A DNA stretch of 64,000 nt. Source: Cryoendolithus antarcticus. Lineage: Eukaryota; Ascomycota; Dothideomycetes; Cladosporiales; Cladosporiaceae. Shown here in pieces: positions 35,739 through 48,200 of the stretch. Position 1 is the stretch's first letter. Each line of letters starts with the position of its first letter. The notes under the pieces were generated by a model that was not told where the DNA came from, ran no database searches, and saw nothing but the letters and a program-made list of their open reading frames with translations. The stretch covers positions 372,001 to 436,000 of the forward strand of contig NAJO01000022.1 of NCBI GenBank assembly GCA_002077065.1, in the 5' to 3' direction. A program made the translations under genes and the position numbers.

Positions 35739-38569
35739 ATGCCTCCCGGCCCTCAGCCCACACCGCCCTCCTCCACCTCCTCCAATGGCGCATCACCCGA
35801 CACGCCCCAGTTCCGCGTAGTCCGGAAGCGCAATCGCGTCCCGCTGTCATGCGCGCCATGTCGACATCGCAAGCTGAAATGCAATCGCGGGCATCCATGC
35901 GACAATTGCAGCAAGCGCGGCGACATGGCGTCCTGCAACTATGCCGCGCCAAAGACCCGCAAGGCGAGCAGCATGGGCAGCGGGAACGCCGAACAGTCGC
36001 CAGACGACATGCAGAATCGTATAGATCGACTGGAAGGACTGGTTCTATCTCTCATGACGAACGGGCAAGGTCAGCCGATGGAAGGCGGTGCTACAGCAGC
36101 AAGAGCAGCCATTCATTCGAGCAGGAGTAACAGTCTTTCTACAGCCTCGGATTTACGGCTAGATGTCGAGGGCACAGATATGATCCGCGAAGAAGGCGAG
36201 AATGGTGATGAGGATAGTGAGGTGGAGCAAGTCAGCAAGGGCATCGGGATCATGAAGGTGGACAACACAGGAAGGGCCATGTATGCATCGGATGCGCATT
36301 GGTATGCGATCCTGGCTGAGATCGGAGAGGTGAAGAGATACTTTGACAACCACAAGGAGGACTACACGAACCATCTGAACCGCGTCAATGCGGCGAAGGC
36401 TAGAGAGAAGCAAGGTACGGCCTATCTACTGCAGGGTAATTGCGCCGCATCTAGCAAAGAGGAGATCCTGGCGCAGTTTCCGCCCAAGGTCGACAGCGAC
36501 CGGCTTATTGCGCGGTACTTCAATGCTTACGATCCATCTGTGCACATCATACATGGACCTTCGTTCCAGAAAGAATACGATGCGCATTGGATGAACCCGA
36601 GTGCTACGCCTGTCGTTTGGTTGGGAATGTGTTTCGCAATGATGACACTGTCGCTGCAATCGTACCATAGAGCGGGAGACGAGCCGCCAGAGTATCAAGG
36701 CAGATCATTGGAGAGCTCGCATGACTTCCGAAGACTGACAGCACAGTGTTTGCTACTCGGGGACATCACGCAGCCTCTCCCGCAAGTCCTGGAGACGCTA
36801 GTCCTACATGTGCAAGCAGAGTACGGCCGTTCGCGAGATGCTGAGCCTAGCGTTCTGCTGATGACTAGTCTCTGCGTGCGTCTAGCACTGCGCATGGGCT
36901 ACCACCGCGATCCTGGTCCACATCCCAGTATAACGCCATTCCAAGCCGAGATGCGACGCAGAGTATGGACGTTCATCCGACAATGCGATCTCCTCATATC
37001 CTTCCAGTTTGGCCTACCGGCAATGGTCCGGTCAGACCACATCGACACACTGCCTCCTCGAAATCTGTACGACGACGAGCTGCACGAGGATCTGTCGGCT
37101 TTACCAGCTTCGAGACCTTCATTCGAAGCTACACCGATGACTTACATGATTGCGAAGTCGAAGATGACGTTCCTGTTCGGCAAGCTTGTGGAAAGAGTGC
37201 AATCTCTCACTGACCCACCAAGCTACGAGGAGACGATGAAGTTCGACCAGGACTTGCGAGAGATGAGAGCAGCTCATCCGCCTTTGCTTCGGATGCGATC
37301 CTTCCACGACTCGTCCCGAGACCCAGCGAACCTGATAATGCAGCGCCTCGGACTCGAGCTGATATACCTCCGCTCCCTCTTCGTTCTGCATCGTCGCTTC
37401 ATCGCAAGAGGCAGAGATAACCCTCGATTCGCTTACAGTCGACGCACATGCATTGACGCTTCCATGGAGATGCTAGCCCACCAAGCCACCCTTCACGAGG
37501 AATCGCAACCAGGTGGTCGCTTGCGCAGCGTGAAGTGGTATATATCGTCGCTCACGACTCACGACTTCCTCTTGGCCAGCGTCAACGTATGTATGGATCT
37601 CTACCATGTTGCGGAGACTGAGCGGCGGCGAAATCGCAGCGCACCTACATCCCCACCTCCGCTGGCAGCAGATCAATATGACGGAGATCGCAGAGAGTCA
37701 ATGATGCGCGCTGTCGAGCACTGCATCACGATCTGGGAGTCGGTGCGAGAGCAAAGTATGGAAGCTTACAAAGCTTCTGTCGCGCTGAGAGTCATGGTCG
37801 ACAAGCTCAAGCATCTCCAAATATTACAAACACAACAAATTTCTTCGGCTGCTGTTGCTACGACAGGGCTGCTGGATCACCATGGCGTTCCTAATCACAA
37901 CATCTCACGAGGCGCGGTTTATGGCTTGTTCCCCAATGGCTCCGCGGCGGGTATGGGCGCCGATGATCTCCCGCCGGAGCAGAGCGCGGCTATGACGCTT
38001 GGGCTTCTGTCTTCGGGCGGCATGTCGCCCGGGCCTGGCTTCAATTTGCAGAATCTTGCTGCGGAAGCGCAGCAGCAGAGCCAGCAGAGAAGCGCAGGGT
38101 ACCCGGTGGGTATGAACGGGCTTCTGAACGCTGAGCCTGTCAATGATCGGACTGGGTACCCTGACGGCTATGGTAGCGGGCTCACGCCTGGTGCAGATGT
38201 GCTTGCAGGAGATGGTGGACCTGCGAGTCCATTCACACAGATGTTCGGCGCAGGCGGGTTCGGTGGCTTTGGTGGATTGGATGCCATGGGAGGTGGTGAC
38301 ATTGACTGGGTAAGTGCCTTGTTTTCGTGCCAAAATGCAATGCCAGCTGACATGCATTGCAGTCTGCCTGGGACTCTTACATTCAGGGCACTGGAGGCTC
38401 CGCTCTAGATCCCAATCTGACGGGTCTGTGGCCTATGAACCTTGACCCGCCAAATACTGGAGATGAGCAATTGCAAGGTATGAATGGCCAACAGCCACAG
38501 GTACAACAGCAGCAAACTCAATCAGCTGGTGGAGGGGCGACGTTCATGGGCGCTGGAACACCAGGCTGA
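35739..38569 (+). CDS. Zn2Cys6 fungal transcription factor with Fungal_trans domain
   Basis: Exons 35739..38309 and 38363..38569 around a 53-bp intron; 925 aa. The binuclear zinc cluster is complete, with Cys at 38, 41, 48, 54, 57 and 66 (CAPCRHRKLKCNRGHPCDNC...ASC). A short coiled coil follows (DDMQNRIDRLEGLVLSLM). The middle is the Fungal_trans domain: YFNAYDPSVHIIHGPSF, LVLHVQAEYGRSRD, CVRLALRMGYHRDPG, RRVWTFIRQCDLLISFQFGLP. The C-terminal about 200 residues are Gly/Met/Gln-rich, as in activation domains, and the last exon is Gln-rich. It is a nuclear DNA-binding regulator; target genes are unknown and the neighbours do not form an evident cluster. Confidence 0.93.
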
Positions 38570-39201
38570 AGCGAGAAGGCGAAGGCTGGCAGAGACTTAC
38601 GGATATGTCGTGCGGGCAAGACCCACGGCAACACATGTATACGCGGACAATGGGACTACGAACAAGCGATGAATGTCCGAAGGACTAGAGATACCCACTG
38701 ATGGGCATGTATGTTTAGTATCATCTGTAGACTGACTCAAAGAAGGTACTCTACTCACTTTCACAGCATCAGAGACGGTCGCTGGCGATGTCCCAACCTG
38801 CACGGGTGCTGCTACGCCTGAGTGAGCCGGAGGGCGCCGGGACTATCGACTGCACGGAAAGCGTGGGTCTGTCTGAGGACTGTGATGCGAGCACGAGATA
38901 CAGGGTCACGACAGTGACTTCGGGTGCATTTGCAAGCGATAATGGTCTAGCGTGGACATGTAAGTTTAGAATAGGTGTAGGCTGACTGAAGGTACTCTGC
39001 CTAGCTCAGACGCGCACTGGGTCGAAGCGAAGAAGTATGGTCACTAGTAATTGCCTGCTCTACTGACGAAGGAATTCCGACGGCTGACCCACCGCAGAAG
39101 AACACCTGAGGTTGTCAAGCAGATGACCTGCGTTCAACATTCTGGCGCTATGATCTACTCTCGAAATACACACTCTACCGTCTCCCAGCCAGATGCCCTC
39201 C
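38570..39201. other. Convergent intergenic
   Basis: About 630 bp between the transcription factor 3' end and the 3' end of the minus-strand MGTRHLI-like gene. No domain-bearing frame and no repeat seen. Confidence 0.4.
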
Positions 39202-40022
39202 TTACTTCGGAGCGCGAGAAGCCTTGACATTAACGCTGGCCTCCTTCCGGTACTTCACGCGGCCATCTTCCATGGCCGCCAACATCGAAGCGTGCGGACC
39301 ATTCATAGCCGCCATCAAGTGATTCAAATTGTCCAACTCCCTCAGAGAACCGTCGACCTTCAGCTCACCACCCTGCCCACCCCAACACGAACGCAAGAAC
39401 TCCTCGCCAGCCGGTAACGCATCCAGCGGGAACTTCGCAACCAGGTCGACGGCCTTCGGCCCTTTCTCCATCTGCGTCCACAGCCTCCCCTGTCCCTTGG
39501 GCTCCATCACCTTCGTCGTCTCGCGCGAGTACACCTCCAGCACGTCAGCGTCGAGGTCAACGACATACGCCCAGGCGCACCAGTCTTCGTTTGCAAAAGG
39601 CAGCCAGGTGGCGATCGGGAGTGGTTTCTCAGCAGTGGCTTTGAGGATGTAGTCGAGCACTTCGGTGCTGGCGTCTACACCGAAGGGGACGGGGTGGTCG
39701 TGGGCTTTTTGACTGCGCTGCGGGCTGTGGGCTTGCTAGTCCTCGCAGCCGGTTCTGGGGTCCGCTAGGATGCCGGGCGTCTCAATGTCGGTTTGGAGTG
39801 TGAGGTGAGGAAGGGCGGCTTTGAGGGCGTCGAGATTGCCGGGCGTCGAGATGAAGTGGTAGAGTCGATAGCCATGACCTCCGGAGCTGTATGGGGAGGG
39901 AGGGTTAGTGGCAATGCTTTGGGTGGAGGAAGGGGGTATGCTTACTAGCCGTCAAGCTGGCCATATTGGGCGACCACGAAGCGGCCTTTGAAGAAGATGC
40001 AGATGAGGTGTTTGGTGCCCAT
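39202..40022 (-). pseudogene. MGTRHLI-family fungal protein interrupted by one in-frame TAG
   Basis: Exon 1 is 40022..39946 and exon 2 is 39886..39202, around a 59-bp intron (GTAAGC..CACTAAC..ACAG). The start MGTKHLICIFFKGRFVVAQY and the join LDGYSGGHGYRLYHF match a common filamentous-fungal family of unknown function that begins MGTRHLI. The frame meets TAG at 39738..39736 (GAC TAG CAA), giving a 75-residue truncated product. It then continues open and in frame for 177 codons, with the family-like C-terminal half (WCAWAYVVDLDADVLEVYSRE, FPLDALPAGEEFLRSCW). No GT lies in the about 65 bases before the TAG, so a canonical intron cannot easily remove it. It is either a young pseudogene, a sequencing error, or a readthrough gene. 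Confidence 0.7.
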
Positions 40023-40406
40023 GATTGGATTGAGTATTAGGACGAGACCTCACATTAGATTGAGCTTGACGAAGACGCTGCGATACATATAGGAACTCCG
40101 GTCATTCCTGAAGTACAACCCCTCGTGGTGAGCTTCTGGCGACAAACCGCCACGCGGTCAACGGCGTTGATAGCTCTTTGATCCTTCCCAGAACTCCAGA
40201 ATTGGTCTGGTGATACGGCATGTTCCCGCGAAATCTCTCAGGCCACGCACACTAGTTCCCCGTCAGATCCTTGTCCGTTTCCTGCATTCCTCAGAACTCC
40301 CGGACCCAACAGTTTGTCAGGTAGGCAAAGCGGTGTAGACAGTCTCTGCTGTGGGTAGATGCTCAAAGGACCCTCCCAAGCCTGACGTCGATATCGGGTG
40401 ACTGTG
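40023..40406. other. Intergenic
   Basis: Promoter of the interrupted gene and 3' flank of the HET gene, both minus strand. Nothing else seen. Confidence 0.4.
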
Positions 40407-43019
40407 TCAGTTGATCCGAAAGACTCTCTTGTCCGCATCTAATTCCTCCTTGCTTCGCGAGAGAATGGCTTCGCCGTCCATGAGGCCGTAGACGTAGGTC
40501 TCGCCAATGAGATGGTACGAGGTCTGACCACGTGAATCTTGATACTCCCTCAGCAGCACAGGCACAGTACACCCGAAGAGCACACACAATACGTCCTTAT
40601 TGCGCGCCTGGGTATCGCGCGCCTTGTTAGGTGCCAGACCGTGTAACACCTTCCCGGCCCCGAGCTCTGGGCCTTGCGACTCCACTTCGATGAAGCAACG
40701 GTCCCAGATGACTTCATGTACGCGCTTCAAGTAGGCCTTCACCATGTAAGGCGGATCGCCGCTGAGCAGCTCCTTCGTGTTGATGTACCCGTTGACCGTA
40801 ACATTGCTCAGCACGTAAGCGCACGCCGTTTGATACAGTCCTGGCGCTTGTTCCCCTTTAGAGCCACGCTCTGCCACCAAAGTTCGCCACACCTTGTCGG
40901 GAGCTTCGTCTATCTCCTCAGGAATCTGGTTCAGCCCAAAGAGCTTGAGTAGTGCTGAGGCAGGAACAATGCCATCAGTGGTCGGATCACTGCACCATCC
41001 CACCCTGCCAATGAGCAGACCCTCTACGTGGATAGAGCTGTCTCTGACATCTCTTCGCGAACCACCAGCCCGATTGCCCTCTGTCGCGAGCGGAGACACT
41101 GCTGGTACCGGGGAACCAGGCCGACTGATCCCAAGCGCGCCACTAAAGTAGCCAGAGTCTCGCAGGGACGGAGTGTCGCTGCTCGTTACAGCATTGATGA
41201 TCGGCATCGACATAGTCGGAGATGTCTCGCCATTTTGGAGCTGCTGGTCAGAAGACCCTGCTATCTGCGATGTCGTCCATGTCAGATTGTCGTGGGATGG
41301 GCCATGTATCACATGATTGTTCAGTGTCCGCTGGCTTCCGACGTCTGCTACAGGAGCAGCGTTAGTCGGAGAGCGCAGGTCCGACGGACTGCGCGACCGT
41401 TGTCGCGAGCGTTCGGTGACATTGCGGGGTTGCAGGTGTTGCTGTGCAATGTGGAATCTCACCGCGACGTCAACTGAAGCATCTTGGGACATGGTCGTCG
41501 GCGGCTGTTGCGCGATAGGCGATTCGATGTCTATTCCAAATTTGACATTGGCCTTTTCATTATGGCATGCATTGTATGGACCATGTCCCGGCATTCCGAC
41601 AAAGCAGTCTCCATGACGCCGACGACCCAAAGCACGATCACTAGGATTGGCGTCATCGACTGTCTGTATCCAGGAAGGCAGTGCACTTAGTGGAGGGTAG
41701 TCATTGACCGGTGCCTTACGTTCAGCCATGGCCCAACGTCGGCACAGGATGTCGATACATCCAGTGTTTGTATATATCCACTTGATGAAGCCGGTGTACA
41801 CGTCTAAGAGGCTCCGGGTGTAGTCGAGCGCTGGAGGCATCTCTATAGCCGCCCTGGAGGTACCAGGAGTGGACGTGATATACGTCTCTTTCGCAATGTT
41901 GCGAAACGCGTTGATGGTATCTCGGGGATCGGACGTGTCATAAGTGGACAGTATCGACACCAGATATTCCAAGCCCTGTATCGGCTCACGTTTATAATTT
42001 CCCCGTGTCTGTTGTTTCTTGAAGATGTTGTTGATGGTGTCTATGAGCTTCTTGGCGGGAAGGGCATCGACCTCACCCATGGCGTTGTAGTCGTGACCGA
42101 ATTGCGGGAACTGTCTGAACATCTTTCGTATCGTGTCAAATTGATCCGAGAAAATACTGATGCCGTCGCGAAGTCCATTCCAGTGTATTTCGTCGCTGCC
42201 ACAGTGTACTGTAGCGTCTTGGGCAAATGCGAGCTCTTGTATGACCCATCGTCGAGAAAACCAGCTACTCCTCATGAGATATAGAAGATCCTCCCAAGCA
42301 TGCACCCTCGTGACGTCTGTGACGAGATCATTGATTCGATCAAGATTCGTGAGCTCGGTATTCAGGAATTTCATGGCTCGTCTTGTCTGGTCGTCGCTTG
42401 GTCCCAGCCAGATCAGTACCCGTTTCGCTTTCGAGTAGATCTCCGACATTCGGGCCACTTGCTTCTCCTTCTCAGCGCGATTGTCCTGGTGAATGCAAAT
42501 GGCATCCACCCATACTTTGATGTCGCGTTGCCAAGAGCGTAGATGATCCAAGGCGTCGTATAGATTCAGCTTGACCTTGAAATGTTTGTGCAAATACGTC
42601 TTGGCCAAAGCAGCTGCTTGGGCAACACCTGCAATTTTGTCGTCGGGCAAGCGAATTTGGGCATCCACGTTATTGAGGTAAATTGTCTTGGTGGCGTCAC
42701 CAGGTCCCCAGTGATAGGAGAGAGCCTCGTACCTGTGCTCTTTGGTTCCCAGTTGGTCAAAAGGCACGTGTAATATATCGAAGACGACGTCCTCGTTTTT
42801 CTCCTGCCGCTTCTTCAAGATCAAGAGTCTCGCATGGCCATCGAGCAAGGGCTCGTATTGGTACATCTTGCTAAATGCAGCCGCTGCCGAACGCAACTTC
42901 TCAGCAGTGGGCACTGGAATTGTATCTTGACGGCCGGGTCCTGACGGCGTAGCCTTACGATATTTCTGGGGCTTTGGCCGATCATCGTCCGAATCCGGAG
43001 AGGTTGCCATGGCGGGCAT
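40407..43019 (-). CDS. HET-domain (heterokaryon incompatibility) protein, copy A
   Basis: Intronless, 870 aa; the start could be Met1 or Met4. The HET domain covers about residues 97-290, with the three hallmark blocks YEALSYHWG (97-105), KVWVDAICIHQ (168-178) and RMSEIYSKAKRVLIWLG (190-206), then SSWFSRRWVIQELAFA. HET domains trigger cell death or growth arrest in fungal non-self recognition, and the fold is related to TIR. The C-terminal half contains a Ser/Pro-rich linker and a conserved end (LCVLFGCTVPVLLREY, YHLIGETYVYGLMDGEAI). It is colinear over its whole length with the HET gene at 51149-53755, so the two are paralogues in the same orientation. Confidence 0.92.
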   Translation of the reverse strand: MPAMATSPDSDDDRPKPQKYRKATPSGPGRQDTIPVPTAEKLRSAAAAFSKMYQYEPLLDGHARLLILKKRQEKNEDVVFDILHVPFDQLGTKEHRYEALSYHWGPGDATKTIYLNNVDAQIRLPDDKIAGVAQAAALAKTYLHKHFKVKLNLYDALDHLRSWQRDIKVWVDAICIHQDNRAEKEKQVARMSEIYSKAKRVLIWLGPSDDQTRRAMKFLNTELTNLDRINDLVTDVTRVHAWEDLLYLMRSSWFSRRWVIQELAFAQDATVHCGSDEIHWNGLRDGISIFSDQFDTIRKMFRQFPQFGHDYNAMGEVDALPAKKLIDTINNIFKKQQTRGNYKREPIQGLEYLVSILSTYDTSDPRDTINAFRNIAKETYITSTPGTSRAAIEMPPALDYTRSLLDVYTGFIKWIYTNTGCIDILCRRWAMAERKAPVNDYPPLSALPSWIQTVDDANPSDRALGRRRHGDCFVGMPGHGPYNACHNEKANVKFGIDIESPIAQQPPTTMSQDASVDVAVRFHIAQQHLQPRNVTERSRQRSRSPSDLRSPTNAAPVADVGSQRTLNNHVIHGPSHDNLTWTTSQIAGSSDQQLQNGETSPTMSMPIINAVTSSDTPSLRDSGYFSGALGISRPGSPVPAVSPLATEGNRAGGSRRDVRDSSIHVEGLLIGRVGWCSDPTTDGIVPASALLKLFGLNQIPEEIDEAPDKVWRTLVAERGSKGEQAPGLYQTACAYVLSNVTVNGYINTKELLSGDPPYMVKAYLKRVHEVIWDRCFIEVESQGPELGAGKVLHGLAPNKARDTQARNKDVLCVLFGCTVPVLLREYQDSRGQTSYHLIGETYVYGLMDGEAILSRSKEELDADKRVFRIN

Positions 43020-43845
43020 GACTGCGCCAGAGCTGCCTGACGTACAACAAAGGTCTTTGACTCGGTGCCTTAGTGACTAAGACACCTGAAGGCCGAAAGA
43101 GAGCTTGCGGCGAGATTCCACATCGCGTGGCGGCAGCGCTGTATAAAGACTGGCCCGGGCATGCAGGAGGTCGTGCCGCGAGGCTATCAGCACGCGAAGA
43201 AGGCATACTGTATGGAAGCAGGGCTAAGGATAGAGGTAGACGCCTCGTCCAGCAGGCACACCGAAGAAGGCGTACTCAGCCGCGAGATGAAAGCAGAGAC
43301 GTTGTGACGAGCGTGCATCCGCTGCCTCTGCATGTTGGTCTACCCCATACGAGAAACCCAGGACCTGCGCCACAATCATGACATTCCATCACATCAGGAA
43401 GTGTGAGACCGTGATTTGCTAGCGCACTTGTACGCGCATCGACGGCTGAATGGCCTGATGCCGATGTGCCCCTTTTAGTACCAAGTTCAAGGGCTCGCAG
43501 TCGCAGGTTGCCAGGCTCAACGTGGCAATGATCAAACATGACGCCTCGCCTCTCGCTAATGACGCCCCGGGCTGATCAGGATATCGAACTTCAGGAGGCC
43601 TCAATCAGCAGATGAACCTTCCTGCCGCACAAGTGAACGTTCTTCAAGCTTCAGGTCTCGCAACCGTAGTAGATCGCGACGTTGGTCGATACGCGCATGG
43701 TCGACAATAATATCGGTGGTCAGCTAGCCGTCAATGGAAAACGACTTGCTCATGGGATGAACGCAATTGAGATACGATGAACCCACGTGCAAGAGCTGGC
43801 ACGAAAGCGATGGACCCACTACGGCTGCACACCCTCATTGTGACG
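43020..43845. other. Intergenic upstream of HET copy A, up to the mobile element
   Basis: About 0.8 kb holding the HET-A promoter; short frames only. Base composition is normal here and the RIP-like pattern has not started. Confidence 0.45.
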
Positions 43846-43888
43846 GTTGATCAGTATTAGCAAGTGTCTCAAAACATGATCCGAGGTC
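43846..43888 (+). repeat. Left terminal inverted repeat
   Basis: 43 bp starting GTTGATCAGTATTAGC and ending GATCCGAGGTC. Its reverse complement is at 50796-50838 with one difference (A for G at repeat position 27). The outer GTTGATC part may be target site rather than element. Confidence 0.85.
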
Positions 43889-44059
43889 AAGTTGGGTGAA
43901 TCGTATTAGAATCGTGGTGGCCTCGACCCAACAATATACTCTGCATTGATCTACGCGTAGTGCTACACTGCTATTGCGCTGCCAATTGCGCTAGTATCTC
44001 ATATAATAGCCTCGCTACCGCCTTACTACCGCCTCGTCATATAAAGCCCTTACTAGGCC

Positions 44060-45240
44060 GTAACACGCTCCTTTAACTCATTAATTTCGCCCTTAGCTAG
44101 CTCTAACTATACTACTAACGACGCCTTATCGTCCTTTAACTTCTCTATAGTACGTATTATAATAGCGAGCTCCTACTTCGCCTCCTCCAATTTACCCTTA
44201 GTCGCTAGGCTAGCCTCTTTAACCTCCTATAGCTTAATCTTAGTCTTCTTACCGGTAGCCTTAACCGTAACTAGCTTTGCCTATAGTGCTTCTACTACAT
44301 CCTCGCTAGCCTCGTATAGCGCCTCGCGCGCCTACGGCTTCTTCCCTAGCACTACCTTTAAGGCCTTTAAGCTAACCTCCGCCTCGCTACGAGTATTACT
44401 AATACTTACTAACGCCTCTTCCTCTACCTCCTTAATCTTATTAGCTACCGACGTAGTAGTCTTCTCCGCTATACTAATAATCTACGTGCTAGCGTTCCTT
44501 CTAGCCTCTATAATCCCTACCTTTATCTTCTCCTACTCCTTAACGAACGCGGTCTTTACTCCTTTTAGCTTCTCGTTAATCGTAGTCTCCGTAATCTCGA
44601 CGTACTTATCGACGTTAGCCTTAAGAACCGCTAAACCGCTAGTCTCCTCTCTATCTTCGATAGCGTTAGGTATCTCCTTATCCTCCTCTAGCTTAACCGA
44701 CGCTATATAGCCCTTCTTACCCTACCTTTTATAATATCCGTATACCTTATCCTTCCCCTTAAACACCCTATAAGGTCTATAACTAGGGCGAGTGCACTAG
44801 GGGCAAGGATTTAGCGTATCTATACCCTCGTTAGTCTCTATAATCTTACTACCCTATTTAATCTTACGGATAGCGTATAGCGCTAACTTCTTACTACTAG
44901 TTCCGAGCACCTTTAAATAGGCATCCTTCTTATTCTTCTATATATCTAGCGAGTAGAACTACTAGTCCCTATTATTAGTGGTTATAGGACGGCGGAAGCT
45001 ATTAATACTATAGCGAGTTAGTAGCGATTTAGACTCTAGAGCGTCGTAAGTAGCTTATAAGCGTATAGCGGTATTATACTACTTATAGGTCATTTCTATA
45101 ACTATTATAAAGCGGAAGGTAGGCGGTAGCTACGGCGTTCTAATAAGGCGATACGATAATAATAGCGATAGTACGGAGAGTGCGAAGAGGCGATAGGGAT
45201 AGCGAGGCTATCGTATAGTAGATAGATATAAATAGAAGTA
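44060..45240 (+). repeat. Direct repeat copy 1 inside the RIP-mutated element
   Basis: Approximate limits. Matches 49540-50690 in the same orientation at a constant offset of about 5.46 kb. Anchors: AATAGCGAG at 44161, ACCCTATAAGG near 44765, GATTTAGACTCTAGAGCGTC near 45026 and GGCGGTAGCTACGGCGTTCT near 45122. Differences are mostly of the kind RIP makes, plus small gaps. Confidence 0.75.
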
Positions 45241-48200
45241 GGAGGTAGTTATTAAAGTAAGTAGTAAACGGTAAAGTAAGTAGTAAACGGTAAAGTAAGA
45301 ATCGTAACGCCTCGCGTAGGGGAATCGTACGTATAAATATAGGTAAGGAAAGAACGACCGTATTATTATACTTATACTACTAGTAAGAGCACCGCGAGGC
45401 TATAGTAAGGTAGCTACGAGGCTATATGCTTAAATAGATACTCGAATATCCTCCTCTACTATCTTATACTATTACCGCGAGGCTGCGGTAGAGTAAGCGC
45501 GAGGCGCTATACTTAATTAACCGTTACTATACTACCCGCGTTACCTCCTAGACTACTACTACCCTTCTTATCTATTTACTAATAACCTCCTCCCCCGTAG
45601 CTCGCGGTCCGAGGGCTTAATCGTACGCTTCGAGGCCTAAGGCCGTTATAGTAGCTACCGAGGGTCGTTAGGTAGGTCCTTATCGGCCGAAGAGTTCGCC
45701 TCGTACTAAGCCTAGTTCTTAGCCTCGTAAAAGAGCTAGTAGTGCTCTCTACCGGCTACCTCGCTTAGCTCCGATATACTACCCCTACGGGGATAATACG
45801 TAATTAGCGTATTAAGGTTAATAAAGGGAGGCGGCTTTAAAGGGTTAATAGGCGGCGTATCGAGATTCTTCTCGGGTTTAATAAAGACAGACGTATCGTC
45901 GTCTCCGTCGTCGTTATAATCTAAAGGCGGTAGTACTATACGCTTACGTACCGCCGCGGCCTTAGAGCCCTTCTTAGGGGAAGGCCTCTTCCGCTTTAAC
46001 GAGGTAGCCGAGGCTCGTAGTAAGGCTATACGAGAGCCTTTGTTAGGCTTCTTAGGAGTAGGTATTAGCGACGGCTACGAGGCTAGCGGCGAGGATACGG
46101 CTAGATTCGTAATAGTACGCTACTATACTACGATCTTAAACTCCTTACTATCCCTCTTACTATTATCGAACTTTATCTATTACTCCTCGAGGGACTCGCT
46201 ATTAGTGTAGTTAAAGGTAATAGGATATAGGGTATCGTTAGTAAAGCTAGCGTAGAAGAAGTGCTCTATATAGCTAGGTAGGTCGCGTACGATAAGGCTT
46301 ATACCTAAACGAGCGATAATAAAGTCGATAACGGAGGATCCGGATGCTTCGTACGTATGCTAGTAGAAGCTATCCTTCTAGATAGTAAGGTAGTGCGGCT
46401 CCGAGTAGCTATTACCTTCGTCTAAGGCGTATACGTACTACGTATATAACTTAGCCTTATAGCGAAAGGCCGGAGGTAGTAGCTTTATAGGTCGTATAGT
46501 ACTAGTATTTAGCGGAGGATGCCCTTAAGCGGCGGTGATAGCACTACGACGACCGGTAATAGTTACTCTACCGGCGTACGTACGACGAGAATCGAAGGCA
46601 GCCTAGCGAGCGGCTTCGACGATGTCCCTTAAAGGGATAGAAGGGAAGCTACGGTGACCTAGTAGAGCGGGAGCCGCCTCGTACTAGGATCGTAATTAGC
46701 CTCGTAAAGTGAAATAGCTAATATATAGTATACTAAACACTTACCCTTAACCTACCTTCGACTCGCTACGGCCTAGTACCCGCCTCGCCGGCGCTAATAC
46801 TAGGTTAGCGTTACGTAGTTCGAGGCGCCGGAGCCTACGGTAGTAGTGGATTCGGATTAGACTTGCTATAGACCTCGTACTAGTTATAGTTACCGTATAT
46901 CTCTATATAGTTAAAGCCCTCCTTTAGATAGAAGGTGCCCTAGAGGTTAGACGTTATATTACGATTAAAGGAGGGTTATAAGGAAAGGAAGTAAGGAAAA
47001 GGAAGAGTAAAGCGGCTAGCTTTTAAAGTGCGAGGGGATTACTAGTACGTAGCGAGTATATAGCGAGTAGGAATAAAAATAGACCTATCGTAATTAGTGC
47101 TATAACTCGGCCGCGATTCTATAGCGATTCCGTAGCGATACTATATATAGCGTTCTTATGTTACGTCGCTTAGAGCGAGCGTATAGCGATTCTATAGCGA
47201 GTTAGCATCCTTATATAATATGGCCCTATAGTATAGATTACGCCGTGCGATAAGATTAAACGCCTCGCGGTAGAATCGCTATACGTATACTTAAAGGGCG
47301 GGATTAATAAGGAGACCCTTAATGTTCTCCGGCCTATTATCGTCGTTAGCGTACTACTATAGTTACTCCTAAAGCATAGCTACCTCGGCCTTATCCTTAG
47401 CCTCTCTTATCTATAGCTCTAGCTCCTATTAGCGGCGTATAGCGTTATCGTCTATATTAAAGTTAGCGGCTTGCTATAATTCGCGACGGAGCCTAGTATA
47501 TGCCTCGTCGCCCTCGCCGTTAGCCTCGCGCTTACGGAAGGCAATATAGTCGTCTATGTCTAGATCTAGTAGCCTTCCGGTAGCTACGTTCGCCTCGCGT
47601 AGGTCCGCTATAGCCTCGCGTAGTAGTGTATTTACACGCTAGAATTAATTAGGGCTAGTAGCTCTAGGGCACTCGTCTAGAGCTACCTTATTACCGTAAT
47701 CGAGGTGCTCCTATATCGTATCTCGGAGCTATAGGTAGGCTAGTTAATACCGGCGCTATTATCGATCCTCGGTATATTAACGGCTATCGAGATCGTTAAA
47801 GCTAAGGAAATATAATGCTATATTATACTATTCTTTAGTGTTCGCTAGGAGGTACTCGTTAAGCTCTATATAGATACCTTATTAGCGAGGTAGCTACGAT
47901 TTACCTACGAGTACGCACTAAAGCCTACTACGTCGCCTTCTATGCTATCTAGTAAGGCCCGGTCTACCGGTACGCTATATTCGATACCGCCGGACTCTTA
48001 TAGGTAGTGATAAAGCTAATATAGCCTACTATAGACAATATAGCCGCCTCGCTACTTACGGATACGGTAATAGTTCTATAAGTCTATAAAGTCTAGGTAT
48101 TCGGTACGGATAATCGGAATATATATAGCGAAGAAGGCGAGGCGGTGCGCGAGGCGATCTCTAATATAAAGGCGTATACTACTAAGCTTATTAAAGAACT

